In this document: piece after piece, positions 1 to 10,782 of the stretch
Position numbering within the stretch: the first letter of the stretch is position 1
How the letters are laid out: each line of letters starts with the position of its first letter
From: Streptomyces sp. NBC_00663
GTDB taxonomy: Bacteria; Actinomycetota; Actinomycetes; Streptomycetales; Streptomycetaceae
Direction of reading: 5' to 3'
NCBI RefSeq assembly: GCF_036226885.1
Contig: NZ_CP109027.1
Span: 7,936,001 to 8,000,000, forward strand
Length of the DNA: 64,000 nucleotides
Translations under genes and position numbers: made by a program
Notes under the pieces: model-generated
What the model was told of the DNA's origin: nothing
The model's input: only the letters and a program-made list of their open reading frames with translations
Databases searched by the model: none

Positions 1-148
1 TGCAACGAATCAGAGGCTCATCGACCCCTCACGTTTCACCGGTAGACGGTCCTCACATCGGCCTGAAGGCGATCCCGAGCCGCAGGCTCGCTACCATGGG
101 TTCTCCGGAGCCTGATCGGGGGACCCGGTTCGCGCACGAGGAGTCCTC

Positions 149-2689
<2,541 letters not shown>

Positions 2690-2694
2690 GGCAT

Positions 2695-2741
2695 ACGACG
2701 ACGAGGGCCCCGTACGCGATGTACGGGGCCCTCGTCGTCGT
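2695..2741. terminator. Bidirectional terminator between relA and the DUF349 gene
   Basis: The arms 2695-2715 and 2721-2741 form a perfect 21-bp inverted repeat around the 5-nt loop GCGAT. It lies between the convergent ends of relA and the DUF349 gene, so it can serve both strands. There is no U-tract, as is usual for Streptomyces terminators. Confidence 0.9.
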
Positions 2742-2761
2742 AGCGGAGGTTTCCTGGCTTC

Positions 2762-3991
2762 CTAGCCGCCGAACTCGTGCAGACCCTTCAGCGCCTGGTC
2801 GAGCAGCGCCTGGCGGCCCTCCAGCTCACGCTCCAGCTTGTCCGCGCGGGCGTTGTTGCCCTGGGCGCGCGCCTGCTCGATCTGGCCGCGGAGCTTGTCC
2901 ACGGCGGCCTGGAGCTGGCCCGTCAGACCCTCGGCACGCGCGCGTGCCTCCGGGTTCGTGCGACGCCACTCGGTCTCCTCGGCCTCCTGGATGGCCCGCT
3001 CGACGGCGTGCATCCGGCCCTCGACCTTGGGGCGGGCGTCGCGCGGGACATGGCCGATGGCCTCCCAGCGCTCGTTGATCTGACGGAACGCGGCACGCGC
3101 CGCCTTCAGGTCGGTCACCGGGAGGATCTTCTCGGCCTCGTCGGCCAGCTCCTCCTTGAGCTTGAGGTTCTCGCCCTGCTCGGCGTCGCGCTCGGCGAAG
3201 ACCGAGCTGCGGGCGGCGAAGAAGACGTCCTGGGCGCCGCGGAAGCGGTTCCACAGGTCGTCCTCGTGCTCGCGCTGGGCGCGGCCCGCGGCCTTCCACT
3301 CCGCCATCAGCTCGCGGTAGCGGGCCGCCGTCGGACCCCAGTCGGTGGAGTTGGACAGCGCCTCGGCCTCGGAGACCAGCCGCTCCTTGGTCTTGCGGGC
3401 CTCCTCGCGCTGCGCGTCCAGCGAGGCGAAGTGCGCCTTGCGGCGCTTGGAGAACGCCGACCGGGCGTGCGAGAAGCGGTGCCACAGTTCGTCGTCCGAC
3501 TTGCGGTCCAGACGCGGCAGACCCTTCCAGGTGTCCACCAGGGCCCGCAGCCGCTCGCCGGCCGCCCGCCACTGGTCGGACTGCGCCAGCTCCTCGGCCT
3601 CGACGACCAGCGCCTCCTTGGCGTGCCGGGCCTCGTCGGACTGCTTCGCGCGCTGCTGCTTGCGCTCCTCGCGACGCTTGTCGACGGTCTCCACGAGCTT
3701 GTCGAGCCGCACCTTGAGGGCGTCCAGGTCGCCGACCGCGTGGTGCGCGTCGACCTGCTCGCGGATGTGGTCGATGGCTACCTGAGCGTCCTTCGCGGAC
3801 AGATCGGTGGTCTTCACTCGCTTCTCGAGGAGGCCGATCTCGACCACCAGGCCCTCGTACTTGCGCTCGAAGTAGGCCAGCGCCTCCTCAGGGGAGCCGG
3901 CCTGCCAGGAACCGACGACCTGCTCGCCGTCGGCCGTACGCACGTACACGGTCCCCGTCTCGTCGACGCGGCCCCACGGGTCGCTGCTCAC
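2762..3991 (-). CDS. DUF349 domain-containing protein
   Basis: This 409-residue protein is strongly charged and alpha-helical. It consists mainly of several consecutive DUF349 repeats (about residues 60-360), recognisable from repeated patterns such as W.GLPRLDRKSDDELWHRF and W...G...R..E..LW.RF. The N-terminal 50 residues (MSSDPWGRVDETGTVYVR) and a coiled-coil C-terminus complete it. The start is a GTG preceded by GGAGGAGG. The molecular function is not established for the actinobacterial family; I infer only a cytoplasmic scaffold or nucleic-acid-associated role. It lies convergent to relA and upstream, in the same direction, lies the cyclophilin gene, 135 bp away. Confidence 0.88.
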   Translation of the reverse strand: MSSDPWGRVDETGTVYVRTADGEQVVGSWQAGSPEEALAYFERKYEGLVVEIGLLEKRVKTTDLSAKDAQVAIDHIREQVDAHHAVGDLDALKVRLDKLVETVDKRREERKQQRAKQSDEARHAKEALVVEAEELAQSDQWRAAGERLRALVDTWKGLPRLDRKSDDELWHRFSHARSAFSKRRKAHFASLDAQREEARKTKERLVSEAEALSNSTDWGPTAARYRELMAEWKAAGRAQREHEDDLWNRFRGAQDVFFAARSSVFAERDAEQGENLKLKEELADEAEKILPVTDLKAARAAFRQINERWEAIGHVPRDARPKVEGRMHAVERAIQEAEETEWRRTNPEARARAEGLTGQLQAAVDKLRGQIEQARAQGNNARADKLERELEGRQALLDQALKGLHEFGG

Positions 3992-4126
3992 AGCGCCTCC
4001 TCCACATGATGCCGGCGGAAGGCTTCAGCGCCCCCGGGCATCGTCCACAGTTTCGTCACGGCCAACATAGGCGACCGGCGGGTTGCCTGTCCGCATCCCG
4101 CGCGACCGAAATTTCGCTGCTGAGGG

Positions 4127-4960
4127 TCAGGATTTGCTGACCGTTGCCTTGTTGATCACGACCGTCGCGTTGGGAGCGCCGTCACCCGCGCCGGTGTTCT
4201 CACCTGCGGCGGCGATCTTCTTCAGGACGGTCATGCCGGATTCGGACACGGTACCGAACGGTGTGTAGTTGGCCGGCAGTGGACTGTCCTGGTAGACGAG
4301 GAAGAACTGGCTGCCGCCGCTGTTCTTGCCCTCGCCCGTCTGGGCGTTGTACTGGTTCGCCATCGCGACCGTGCCGGCCGGGTAGGTGTCGCCCTTGAGC
4401 GACTTGTCCTTCAGATTCTCGTCCGGGATCGTGTAGCCGGGGCTGCCGCTGCCGCTGCCCGTCGGGTCGCCGCACTGGAGCACGTAGATGCCGTTGGTGG
4501 TGAGCCGGTGGCACTTGGTGTGGTCGAAGTAGCCCTTCGACGCCAGGAAATTGAACGAGTTCACGGTGTGCGGGGCCGCGGACGTCTTGAGCGCTATGTC
4601 GATGTCGCCGCAGGTCGTCGCCAGCTTCATCGTGTACTTCGCCGACTTGTCGATCGTCATCGCCGGCTCCTTCTTCCACGTCGCCGTCTTGACCTTGCCC
4701 TCGGCGGCCTTCTTGCACGGATCGGAGACCGCGCTGGGCGTGGCGGACGCCGACGCGCTCGCGTTGGCCTTGTCGTCGCCGTCGTCCTTGAGGACACCGG
4801 TCGTGTAGAGCGCCAGGCTGCCCACCACGATCACGCCGAGCACCGACGCGATCACGGAGTTGCGCATGCGGGCCTTGCGCCGCGCGGCGGTGCGCCGCTG
4901 CTGCTGCCGCAGAAACTTCTCCCGGGCGAGCTGCCGCTTCCGCTGTTCCTGGGTGACCAC
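4127..4960 (-). CDS. Membrane-anchored cyclophilin-type peptidyl-prolyl cis-trans isomerase
   Basis: The 277-residue protein probably catalyses prolyl isomerisation outside the membrane. It has a basic N-terminus, one transmembrane segment at about residues 33-55 (SVIASVLGVIVVGSLALY), an Ala/Ser-rich linker, and a cyclophilin domain from about residue 105. The catalytic Arg is kept within CHR (normally FHR) and SQFF is present. The usual Gln-Gly-Gly reads QCGDP, and the His/Trp of the cyclosporin pocket are not obvious (LPANYTPFG), so cyclosporin sensitivity is doubtful. The GTG start has GAGGAGAG 9 nt upstream. It diverges from the MBL hydrolase gene across a 188-bp promoter region. Confidence 0.92.
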   Translation of the reverse strand: MVTQEQRKRQLAREKFLRQQQRRTAARRKARMRNSVIASVLGVIVVGSLALYTTGVLKDDGDDKANASASASATPSAVSDPCKKAAEGKVKTATWKKEPAMTIDKSAKYTMKLATTCGDIDIALKTSAAPHTVNSFNFLASKGYFDHTKCHRLTTNGIYVLQCGDPTGSGSGSPGYTIPDENLKDKSLKGDTYPAGTVAMANQYNAQTGEGKNSGGSQFFLVYQDSPLPANYTPFGTVSESGMTVLKKIAAAGENTGAGDGAPNATVVINKATVSKS

Positions 4961-5148
4961 CGGGTTCTCTCCTCATGCGTCTCGTACGCCGACTGGGACG
5001 CGTGCGTCTTATGAGCCGACCGCCTGCGTGTGCCCCGTACCGTATATGGGTTCGCTGAGGAAACGGCAGCGCCGGTAGGCTCTCACCACAGGTGCAGCCG
5101 TTTTGAGGCCACCGCAGTCCGCACTTATCGACACAACGAAGGACGATC

Positions 5149-5859
5149 GTGCTCATTGCCGGGTTCCCCGCCGGGGCCTGGGGGACGAACTGTTTTCTCG
5201 TCGCCCCCGCCGCGGGTGAGGAGTGCGTGATCATCGACCCGGGCCATCAGGCCGCCCAGGGAGTCGAGGAGACGCTGAAGAAGCATCGGCTCAAGCCCGT
5301 CGCCGTCGTCCTCACCCATGGCCACATCGACCATGTGGCCTCGGTCGTCCCGGTCTGCGGCGCGCACGACGTGCCCGCGTGGATCCACCCCGAGGACCGG
5401 TTCATGATGAGCGACCCCGAGAAGGCGCTCGGCCGCACCATCGGCATGCCGCTCCTGGGCGAGCTGGCCGTGGGGGAGCCCGACGACGTCAAGGAGCTGA
5501 CGGACGGGGCGAAGCTGGAGCTGGCGGGCCTTGAGCTCACCGTCGCGCACGCGCCGGGCCATACCAGGGGGTCGGTGACCTTCGGCCTGCCCGAGACGGC
5601 GGACATCCCGCCGATCCTCTTCTCGGGCGACCTGCTGTTCGCCGGCTCCATCGGACGCACCGATTTCCCCGGTGGCTCCATGGACGACATGCTCGAGTCC
5701 CTGGCCCGCGTGGTCCTGCCGCTCGACGACTCGACCGTGGTGCTGCCCGGCCACAACGAGCAGACGACCATCGGCCGTGAGCGTGCCACCAACCCGTATC
5801 TGCGGCAGGTGGCAGCCGGCCCGGGAGCGGATGTCGACGCTCCCCGACGAGGAATGTGA
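5149..5859 (+). CDS. MBL-fold metallo-hydrolase (glyoxalase II-like)
   Basis: This 236-residue protein belongs to the metallo-beta-lactamase fold hydrolases, in the glyoxalase II/YcbL-like branch. The metal-binding motif HGHIDH is near residues 56-61. Further ligands are expected in GHTRGS (near 137), SGDLLF (near 161) and LPGHN (near 201). The physiological substrate cannot be deduced; thioesters such as S-lactoylglutathione analogues are typical of the family, and Streptomyces uses mycothiol instead of glutathione. The GTG start has AAGGA upstream. The stop codon overlaps the most upstream possible start of hisS, so the two genes are co-transcribed. Confidence 0.92.
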   Translation: MLIAGFPAGAWGTNCFLVAPAAGEECVIIDPGHQAAQGVEETLKKHRLKPVAVVLTHGHIDHVASVVPVCGAHDVPAWIHPEDRFMMSDPEKALGRTIGMPLLGELAVGEPDDVKELTDGAKLELAGLELTVAHAPGHTRGSVTFGLPETADIPPILFSGDLLFAGSIGRTDFPGGSMDDMLESLARVVLPLDDSTVVLPGHNEQTTIGRERATNPYLRQVAAGPGADVDAPRRGM

Positions 5860-7133
5860 CGAGACCTTCCGTGAGCACCTTCAAGGCCCCCAAGGGCACG
5901 TACGACCTGATCCCGCCGGACAGCGCCAAGTTCCTCGCGGTCCGCGAGGCGATCGCGGCCCCGCTGCGCAACTCCGGCTACGGCTACATCGAGACGCCGG
6001 GCTTCGAGAACGTGGAGCTCTTCGCACGCGGTGTCGGCGAGTCCACCGACATCGTCACGAAGGAGATGTACGCCTTCGAGACCAAGGGCGGCGACCAGCT
6101 CGCCCTGCGCCCCGAGGGCACCGCCTCCGTGCTGCGCGCGGCCCTGGAGGCCAACCTGCACAAGGCGGGCAACCTCCCCGTCAAGCTCTGGTACTCGGGC
6201 TCGTACTACCGCTACGAGCGCCCGCAGAAGGGCCGTTACCGCCACTTCTCCCAGGTGGGCGCCGAGGCGATCGGCGCCGAGGACCCGGCGCTGGACGCCG
6301 AGCTGATCATCCTGGCCGACCAGGCGTACCGGTCGCTGGGCCTGCGTGACTTCCGCATCCTCCTCAACAGCCTGGGCGACAAGGAGTGCCGTCCGGTGTA
6401 CCGGGAGGCGTTGCAGAACTTCCTGCGCGGCCTCGACCTCGACGAGGAGACGCTGCGCCGGGCCGACATCAACCCGCTGCGCGTCCTGGACGACAAGCGC
6501 CCCGACGTCCAGAAGCAGCTCGGCGACGCCCCGCTGCTCCGCGACTACCTCTGCGACGCCTGCAAGGCGTACCACGAGGAGGTCCGCGAGCTGATCACGG
6601 CCGCCGGCGTCGCCTTCGAGGACGACCCGAAGCTGGTCCGCGGCCTGGACTACTACACCCGTACGACCTTCGAGTTCGTCCACGACGGTCTGGGCTCCCA
6701 GTCCGCGGTGGGCGGCGGCGGTCGCTACGACGGCCTGTCCGAGATGATCGGCGGCCCGGCGCTCCCGTCCGTGGGCTGGGCCCTCGGCGTCGACCGCACG
6801 GTCCTCGCCCTGGAGGCGGAGGGCGTCGAGCTCCAACTCCCCTCCACGACCAGCGTCTTCGCGGTGCCGCTCGGCGAGGAGGCCCGCCGGGTCCTGTTCG
6901 GCAAGGTGACGGAGCTGCGCAAGGTCGGCATCGCGGCCGACTTCTCGTACGGGGCCAAGGGCCTCAAGGGTGCGATGAAGAACGCCAACCGCAGCGGCGC
7001 CCGCTACACGGTCGTCGCCGGCGAGCGCGACCTCGCCGACGGCGTGGTCCAGCTCAAGGACATGGAGTCCGGCGAGCAGACGGCGATCGGCGTGAACGAG
7101 ATCGTGGCCGAACTGGAGGCCCGTCTCGGCTGA
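5856..7133 (+). CDS. hisS: Histidyl-tRNA synthetase
   Basis: This class II aminoacyl-tRNA synthetase charges tRNA-His. Motif 2 (YRYERPQKGRYRHF), the histidine-specific signature RGLDYYTRTTFEF, and the GGGGRYDGL motif are all present, followed by the C-terminal anticodon-binding domain. The length of 425 residues matches the family. Two starts compete. GTG 5856 overlaps the upstream stop but has its purine-rich site too close. GTG 5871 gives MSTFKAPKGTYDLIPPD, which matches the usual N-terminus, and is my preferred start. There is no T-box; the gene depends on the upstream MBL gene's promoter. Confidence 0.97.
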   Translation: MTRPSVSTFKAPKGTYDLIPPDSAKFLAVREAIAAPLRNSGYGYIETPGFENVELFARGVGESTDIVTKEMYAFETKGGDQLALRPEGTASVLRAALEANLHKAGNLPVKLWYSGSYYRYERPQKGRYRHFSQVGAEAIGAEDPALDAELIILADQAYRSLGLRDFRILLNSLGDKECRPVYREALQNFLRGLDLDEETLRRADINPLRVLDDKRPDVQKQLGDAPLLRDYLCDACKAYHEEVRELITAAGVAFEDDPKLVRGLDYYTRTTFEFVHDGLGSQSAVGGGGRYDGLSEMIGGPALPSVGWALGVDRTVLALEAEGVELQLPSTTSVFAVPLGEEARRVLFGKVTELRKVGIAADFSYGAKGLKGAMKNANRSGARYTVVAGERDLADGVVQLKDMESGEQTAIGVNEIVAELEARLG

Positions 7134-7175
7134 CGGACCACCACTGGGGCCGGGCGGCGATGCGCTGTCCGGCCC

Positions 7176-7264
7176 TCAGGTCTTCATCAGGCCGGTGACC
7201 AGAACCAGCCAGATCGCCGCTCGGCGACCGCCTCCGCACGGGTCCGTACGACGGTCGGGGTCAT
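7176..7264 (-). pseudogene. Remnant of an ABC-2 type permease gene (start and end joined by deletion)
   Basis: An ATG at 7264-7262 has a perfect ribosome site AGGAGG upstream and reads MTPTVVRTRAEAVAE. After about 16 codons the reading shifts, and in another frame the DNA encodes the hydrophobic tail AIWLVLVTGLMKT followed by TGA at 7178-7176. This looks like the first and last few codons of a membrane permease with everything between deleted. It sits directly behind the decayed ATP-binding cassette gene, the usual order for an ABC-2 exporter pair. The remnant cannot make a functional protein. Confidence 0.65.
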
Positions 7265-7266
7265 CG

Positions 7267-7641
7267 CGCGTCCTCCTGTCGGGTCAGCCGGAGGTACCCG
7301 CCGGGCCGCCGGGTCGAAGCCGGTCGTCGGCTCGTCCAGGAGCAGGACCGTCAACTCGGCGGGCGTCGATTCGTCCTGTCGGACGATTCCCCCACGGGAC
7401 CTCCACGCGCGCGTGCCGTTCACCGGAACCACGTTGAGCACGGACACCTCGTCCGCGTCCCGGTCGTGATGGCCCTGGAGGATCTCCACCGTCGTGCGCT
7501 TGCCCGCGCCGCTGGGCCTCAGCAGCCCGAACACCTCGCCCCTGGCGATGCCGAGATCGATACCGTCGACCGCGGTCACGTCCCCGTACTGCTTGCGCAG
7601 CCCCGTACGTCCACCGCGAGTTCGTTCGCGTGTGCCGTCAT
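7267..7641 (-). pseudogene. Decayed ABC transporter ATP-binding protein gene
   Basis: The minus strand begins with ATG at 7641 (MTAHANELAVDVRG). One base is missing near 7601-7604, and the reading continues in another frame as LRKQYGDVTAVDG, a standard ABC N-terminus. The Walker A region reads LLRPSGAGKRTT where GPNGAGKTTT is expected, so the Thr after Lys is lost. The sequence then jumps from QDESTPAELT straight to Walker B (VLLLDEPTTGFDP). The whole helical region with the LSGGQ signature, about 55-60 residues, is missing. Three independent kinds of damage (frameshift, missense, deletion) make it a true pseudogene. It lies between hisS and the VKOR gene on the opposite strand. Confidence 0.85.
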
Positions 7642-7786
7642 GCGTTCGAGGGTCGGCCGGAACCGAGCGTTCAGGGACGACCGCGCGTACTTCCTTATCT
7701 CCAGCGAACGGTGGGCAGAGCCCTGGGTACGGCACAATGGCCCTGCCCGAAGAAGGTCCAACTCTCAAGCAGACGGAATCGGCGTG

Positions 7787-8443
7787 ATGAGCAAGACGAC
7801 AGTCAAGGACGTCTCCACCGAGCCCGAGCCGGACCGCTCGGCCGCCGAGCCACGGACGGTGGGCGGCAGCCGTGCCTTCGCCATCCTGCTGGTACTCACC
7901 GGCGCGGCCGGCCTGCTCGCCGCGTGGGTCATCACGTTCGACAAGTTCAAGCTCCTCGAAGCCAAGGTCGAGGGCAAGACCTTCACGCCCGGGTGCAGCC
8001 TGAACCCCGTGGTCTCCTGCGGCAGCGTCATGGAGTCCAAGCAGGCCGCCGTCTTCGGCTTCCCCAACCCGATGCTCGGTCTCGTGGCCTACGGCATCGT
8101 CATCTGCGTCGGCATGAGCCTGCTCGCCCGGGCCCGCTTCCCGCGCTGGTACTGGCTGACCTTCAACGCCGGCACCCTCTTCGGTGTCTCCTTCTGCGCC
8201 TGGCTGATGTTCCAGTCCCTGTACCGGATCAACGCGCTGTGCCTGTGGTGCTCCCTGGCGTGGGTCGCGACGATCATCATGTTCTGGTACGTGACCTCGT
8301 TCAACGTGCGCAACGGCTTCATCCCCGCCCCGCGCTGGCTGAAGAGCTTCTTCGGCGAGTTCACCTGGGTCATGCCGGTCCTGCACATCGGGATCATCGG
8401 CATGCTGATCATGACGCGCTGGTGGGACTTCTGGACCAGCTGA
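7787..8443 (+). CDS. Vitamin K epoxide reductase (VKOR) family membrane protein
   Basis: This 218-residue membrane protein belongs to the bacterial VKOR homologues, which reoxidise the periplasmic disulfide-forming partner (DsbA-like) using quinone. After a polar 30-residue N-terminus there are about five transmembrane helices. The active-site CxxC reads CLWC in INALCLWCSLAWV. The shuttle cysteine pair lies in the extracellular loop GCSLNPVVSCGSV. I chose the ATG at 7787 because upstream in-frame codons run through the noncoding spacer and the ABC remnants. It stands alone, 44 bp before rarA. Confidence 0.92.
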   Translation: MSKTTVKDVSTEPEPDRSAAEPRTVGGSRAFAILLVLTGAAGLLAAWVITFDKFKLLEAKVEGKTFTPGCSLNPVVSCGSVMESKQAAVFGFPNPMLGLVAYGIVICVGMSLLARARFPRWYWLTFNAGTLFGVSFCAWLMFQSLYRINALCLWCSLAWVATIIMFWYVTSFNVRNGFIPAPRWLKSFFGEFTWVMPVLHIGIIGMLIMTRWWDFWTS

Positions 8444-8487
8444 CACCGCGGGCCGCGTTGTCAGTGCGGTGACTTAGGGTTCTTGAC

Positions 8488-9843
8488 GTGGAGCCCGATC
8501 TGTTCACCGCCGCCGCCGAAGAACGCCAGGAGAAGGACCCCGCCGGGAGCCCCCTGGCGGTCCGGATGCGCCCGCGCACCCTCGACGAGGTGGTGGGCCA
8601 GCAGCATCTGCTGAAGCCCGGCTCGCCCCTGCGCCGCCTGGTCGGCGAGGGTGCGAGCGGCCCGGCCGGGCCGTCCTCGGTGATCCTGTGGGGCCCGCCC
8701 GGCACCGGCAAGACGACCCTCGCCTACGTCGTCTCCAAGGCCACCAACAAGCGCTTCGTCGAAATGTCGGCGATCACCGCGGGCGTCAAGGAGGTCCGCG
8801 CGGTCATCGACGGCGCCCGCCGCGCCACCGGGGGATACGGCAAGGAGACCGTCCTCTTCCTCGACGAGATCCACCGCTTCAGCAAGGCCCAGCAGGACTC
8901 CCTGCTCCCGGCCGTCGAGAACCGCTGGGTCACCCTCATCGCGGCGACCACCGAGAACCCCTACTTCTCGGTGATCTCCCCGCTCCTGTCCCGGTCCCTC
9001 CTCCTCACCCTCGAACCCCTCACCGACGACGACCTGCGCGGCCTGCTCCGCAGGGCCGTCACCGACGAGCGCGGCCTCAAGGGCGCCGTCACCCTCCCCG
9101 AGGACACCGAGGACCACCTCCTGCGCATCGCCGGCGGTGACGCCCGCCGTGCGCTGACCGCACTGGAGGCCGCCGCCGGGGCCGCCCTCGACCAGGACGA
9201 GAGCGAGATCAGCCTCCAGACCCTGGAGCAGACGGTCGACCGCGCGGCCGTGAAGTACGACCGCGACGGCGACCAGCACTACGACGTCGCCAGCGCCCTG
9301 ATCAAGTCCATCCGAGGCTCGGACGTCGACGCCGCGCTGCACTACCTGGCCCGCATGATCGAGGCCGGCGAGGACCCCCGCTTCATCGCCCGTCGGCTCA
9401 TGATCTCCGCCAGCGAGGACATCGGCCTCGCCGACCCGAACGCGCTGCCCATCGCGGTCGCCGCCGCCCAGGCCGTCGCCATGATCGGCTTCCCCGAGGC
9501 CGCCCTCACCCTCAGCCACGCCACCATCGCCCTCGCGCTCGCCCCCAAGTCCAACGCCGCGACCATGGCGATCGGCGCCGCTCTGGACGACGTACGCAAG
9601 GGAATGGCGGGATCCGTGCCGCCCCACCTGCGGGACGGGCACTACAAGGGCGCCGCCAAGCTCGGGCACGCGCAGGGGTACGTGTATCCGCACGACCTGC
9701 CCGAGGGCATCGCCGAGCAGCAGTACGCCCCGGAGGAACTCAAGGACCGCGAGTACTACGCGCCGACCCGGCACGGCGCGGAGGCGCGGTACGCGGACGC
9801 CGTCGAGTGGACCCGTAAGCACCTCGGTCGCAAGCGGTCCTGA
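8488..9843 (+). CDS. rarA: Replication-associated recombination protein A (AAA ATPase, RarA/MgsA)
   Basis: The 451-residue AAA+ ATPase acts at stalled replication forks and interacts with single-strand binding protein. Walker A is GPPGTGKTT (around residue 71), Walker B is LFLDEIHRF, and the C-terminal MgsA/RarA tetramerisation region (SASEDIGLADP, then KSNAATMAIGAALDDVR) is complete. The GTG start at 8488 follows the VKOR gene by 44 bp. The end of the gene abuts the long rpsD leader. No unusual residues were noticed. Confidence 0.95.
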   Translation: MEPDLFTAAAEERQEKDPAGSPLAVRMRPRTLDEVVGQQHLLKPGSPLRRLVGEGASGPAGPSSVILWGPPGTGKTTLAYVVSKATNKRFVEMSAITAGVKEVRAVIDGARRATGGYGKETVLFLDEIHRFSKAQQDSLLPAVENRWVTLIAATTENPYFSVISPLLSRSLLLTLEPLTDDDLRGLLRRAVTDERGLKGAVTLPEDTEDHLLRIAGGDARRALTALEAAAGAALDQDESEISLQTLEQTVDRAAVKYDRDGDQHYDVASALIKSIRGSDVDAALHYLARMIEAGEDPRFIARRLMISASEDIGLADPNALPIAVAAAQAVAMIGFPEAALTLSHATIALALAPKSNAATMAIGAALDDVRKGMAGSVPPHLRDGHYKGAAKLGHAQGYVYPHDLPEGIAEQQYAPEELKDREYYAPTRHGAEARYADAVEWTRKHLGRKRS

Positions 9844-10137
9844 GCAGCCTGTAGAATCCCTCGAAGTGCTGTGTCCCGTGCAGTCAGAACGGGACGGTCA
9901 GCCGGAACCCCCAGGGGTTCCAGGAGCGTCGCGCACCGATCGAATGGTGTCGCGGGCCGCCCACCACCACTCACCAGCTGGTGAGACCGGTAGGTGGGCC
10001 ACTCGCGTGCTGCACGTATGTGCCCAGACCAGGGAGCGGCTGCCCACCAGGCCCGGCAACGGACCCGGAGGGTTTCCCCGGCTGCGGATGCGACCTCCCG
10101 CAACCCTGACAAGCCGAACACTGAGAAATGAGAGATT
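9844..10137 (+). promoter_or_regulatory. Long structured leader upstream of rpsD
   Basis: This 294-bp gap without a gene holds several hairpins. Arms 9873-9879 and 9889-9895 (GTCCCGT/ACGGGAC) pair. A tight repeat lies at 9904-9921 (GGAACCCC/GGGGTTCC). The 16-bp palindrome CTCACCAGCTGGTGAG is at 9970-9985, enclosed by GCCCACC 9959-9965 and GGTGGGC 9993-9999. A possible -10 box TAGAAT lies at 9852-9857 without a convincing -35. Ribosomal protein S4 controls its own synthesis through leader RNA in E. coli and Bacillus, so this could be an actinobacterial equivalent; that is inference. Confidence 0.45.
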
Positions 10138-10752
10138 GTGGCGAACCAGTCCCGCCCCAAGGTCAAGAAGTCGCGTGCCCTCGGCATCGCGCTGACCCCG
10201 AAGGCCGTCAAGTACTTCGAGGCCCGTCCCTACCCGCCGGGCGAGCACGGCCGTGGCCGCAAGCAGAACTCGGACTACAAGGTCCGTCTGCTCGAGAAGC
10301 AGCGTCTGCGTGCGCAGTACGACGTGTCCGAGCGTCAGCTCGTCCGCGCCTACGAGCGTGCCTCCAAGGTGCAGGGCAAGACCGGTGAGGCCCTGATCAT
10401 CGAGCTCGAGCGCCGTCTCGACGCTCTGGTCCTGCGTTCGGGCATCGCCCGCACGATCTACCAGGCCCGCCAGATGGTCGTCCACGGCCACATCGAGGTC
10501 AACGGTGGCAAGGTCGACAAGCCGTCGTTCCGCGTCCGTCCCGACGACGTCGTGATGGTCCGCGAGCGCAGCCGCGAGAAGACCCTCTTCTCCATCGCCC
10601 GCGAGGGCGGCTTCGCCCCCGAGGGTGAGACCCCGCGCTACCTCCAGGTGAACCTCAAGGCCCTGGCGTTCCGCCTGGACCGTGAGCCGAACCGCAAGGA
10701 GATCCCGGTGATCTGCGACGAGCAGCTCGTCGTCGAGTACTACGCCCGCTGA
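10138..10752 (+). CDS. rpsD: 30S ribosomal protein S4
   Basis: S4 is a primary binder of 16S rRNA and nucleates 30S assembly. The 204-residue protein has the N-terminal S4 domain and a clear S4 RNA-binding motif (RLDALVLRSGIARTIYQARQMVVHGHIEVNG). It begins MANQSRPKVKKSRALGIALTPKA and lacks the N-terminal zinc-binding cysteines, so it is the Cys-free paralogue type. The start is GTG 10138 with AATGAGAGA upstream. It stands alone rather than in an alpha operon, which is usual in Streptomyces. A near-perfect hairpin follows. Confidence 0.97.
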   Translation: MANQSRPKVKKSRALGIALTPKAVKYFEARPYPPGEHGRGRKQNSDYKVRLLEKQRLRAQYDVSERQLVRAYERASKVQGKTGEALIIELERRLDALVLRSGIARTIYQARQMVVHGHIEVNGGKVDKPSFRVRPDDVVMVRERSREKTLFSIAREGGFAPEGETPRYLQVNLKALAFRLDREPNRKEIPVICDEQLVVEYYAR

Positions 10753-10782
10753 TCACCAGCAGGCCGTAGCACACGCACCACC

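Noticed and set aside
1..148. A short gene before relA
   Set aside because: The small minus-strand frame at 36-290 overlaps the relA start and has only Arg/Ala-rich composition; nothing else with coding character is seen.
5041..5148. A T-box or other leader RNA controlling the hisS transcript
   Set aside because: The region lacks a recognisable T-box sequence, and hisS is co-transcribed with the MBL gene.
7134..7786. An intact ABC transporter gene on the minus strand reaching to 8446
   Set aside because: The frame is open only by chance over the VKOR gene; the real ABC gene starts at 7641, is frameshifted and lacks the signature motif.
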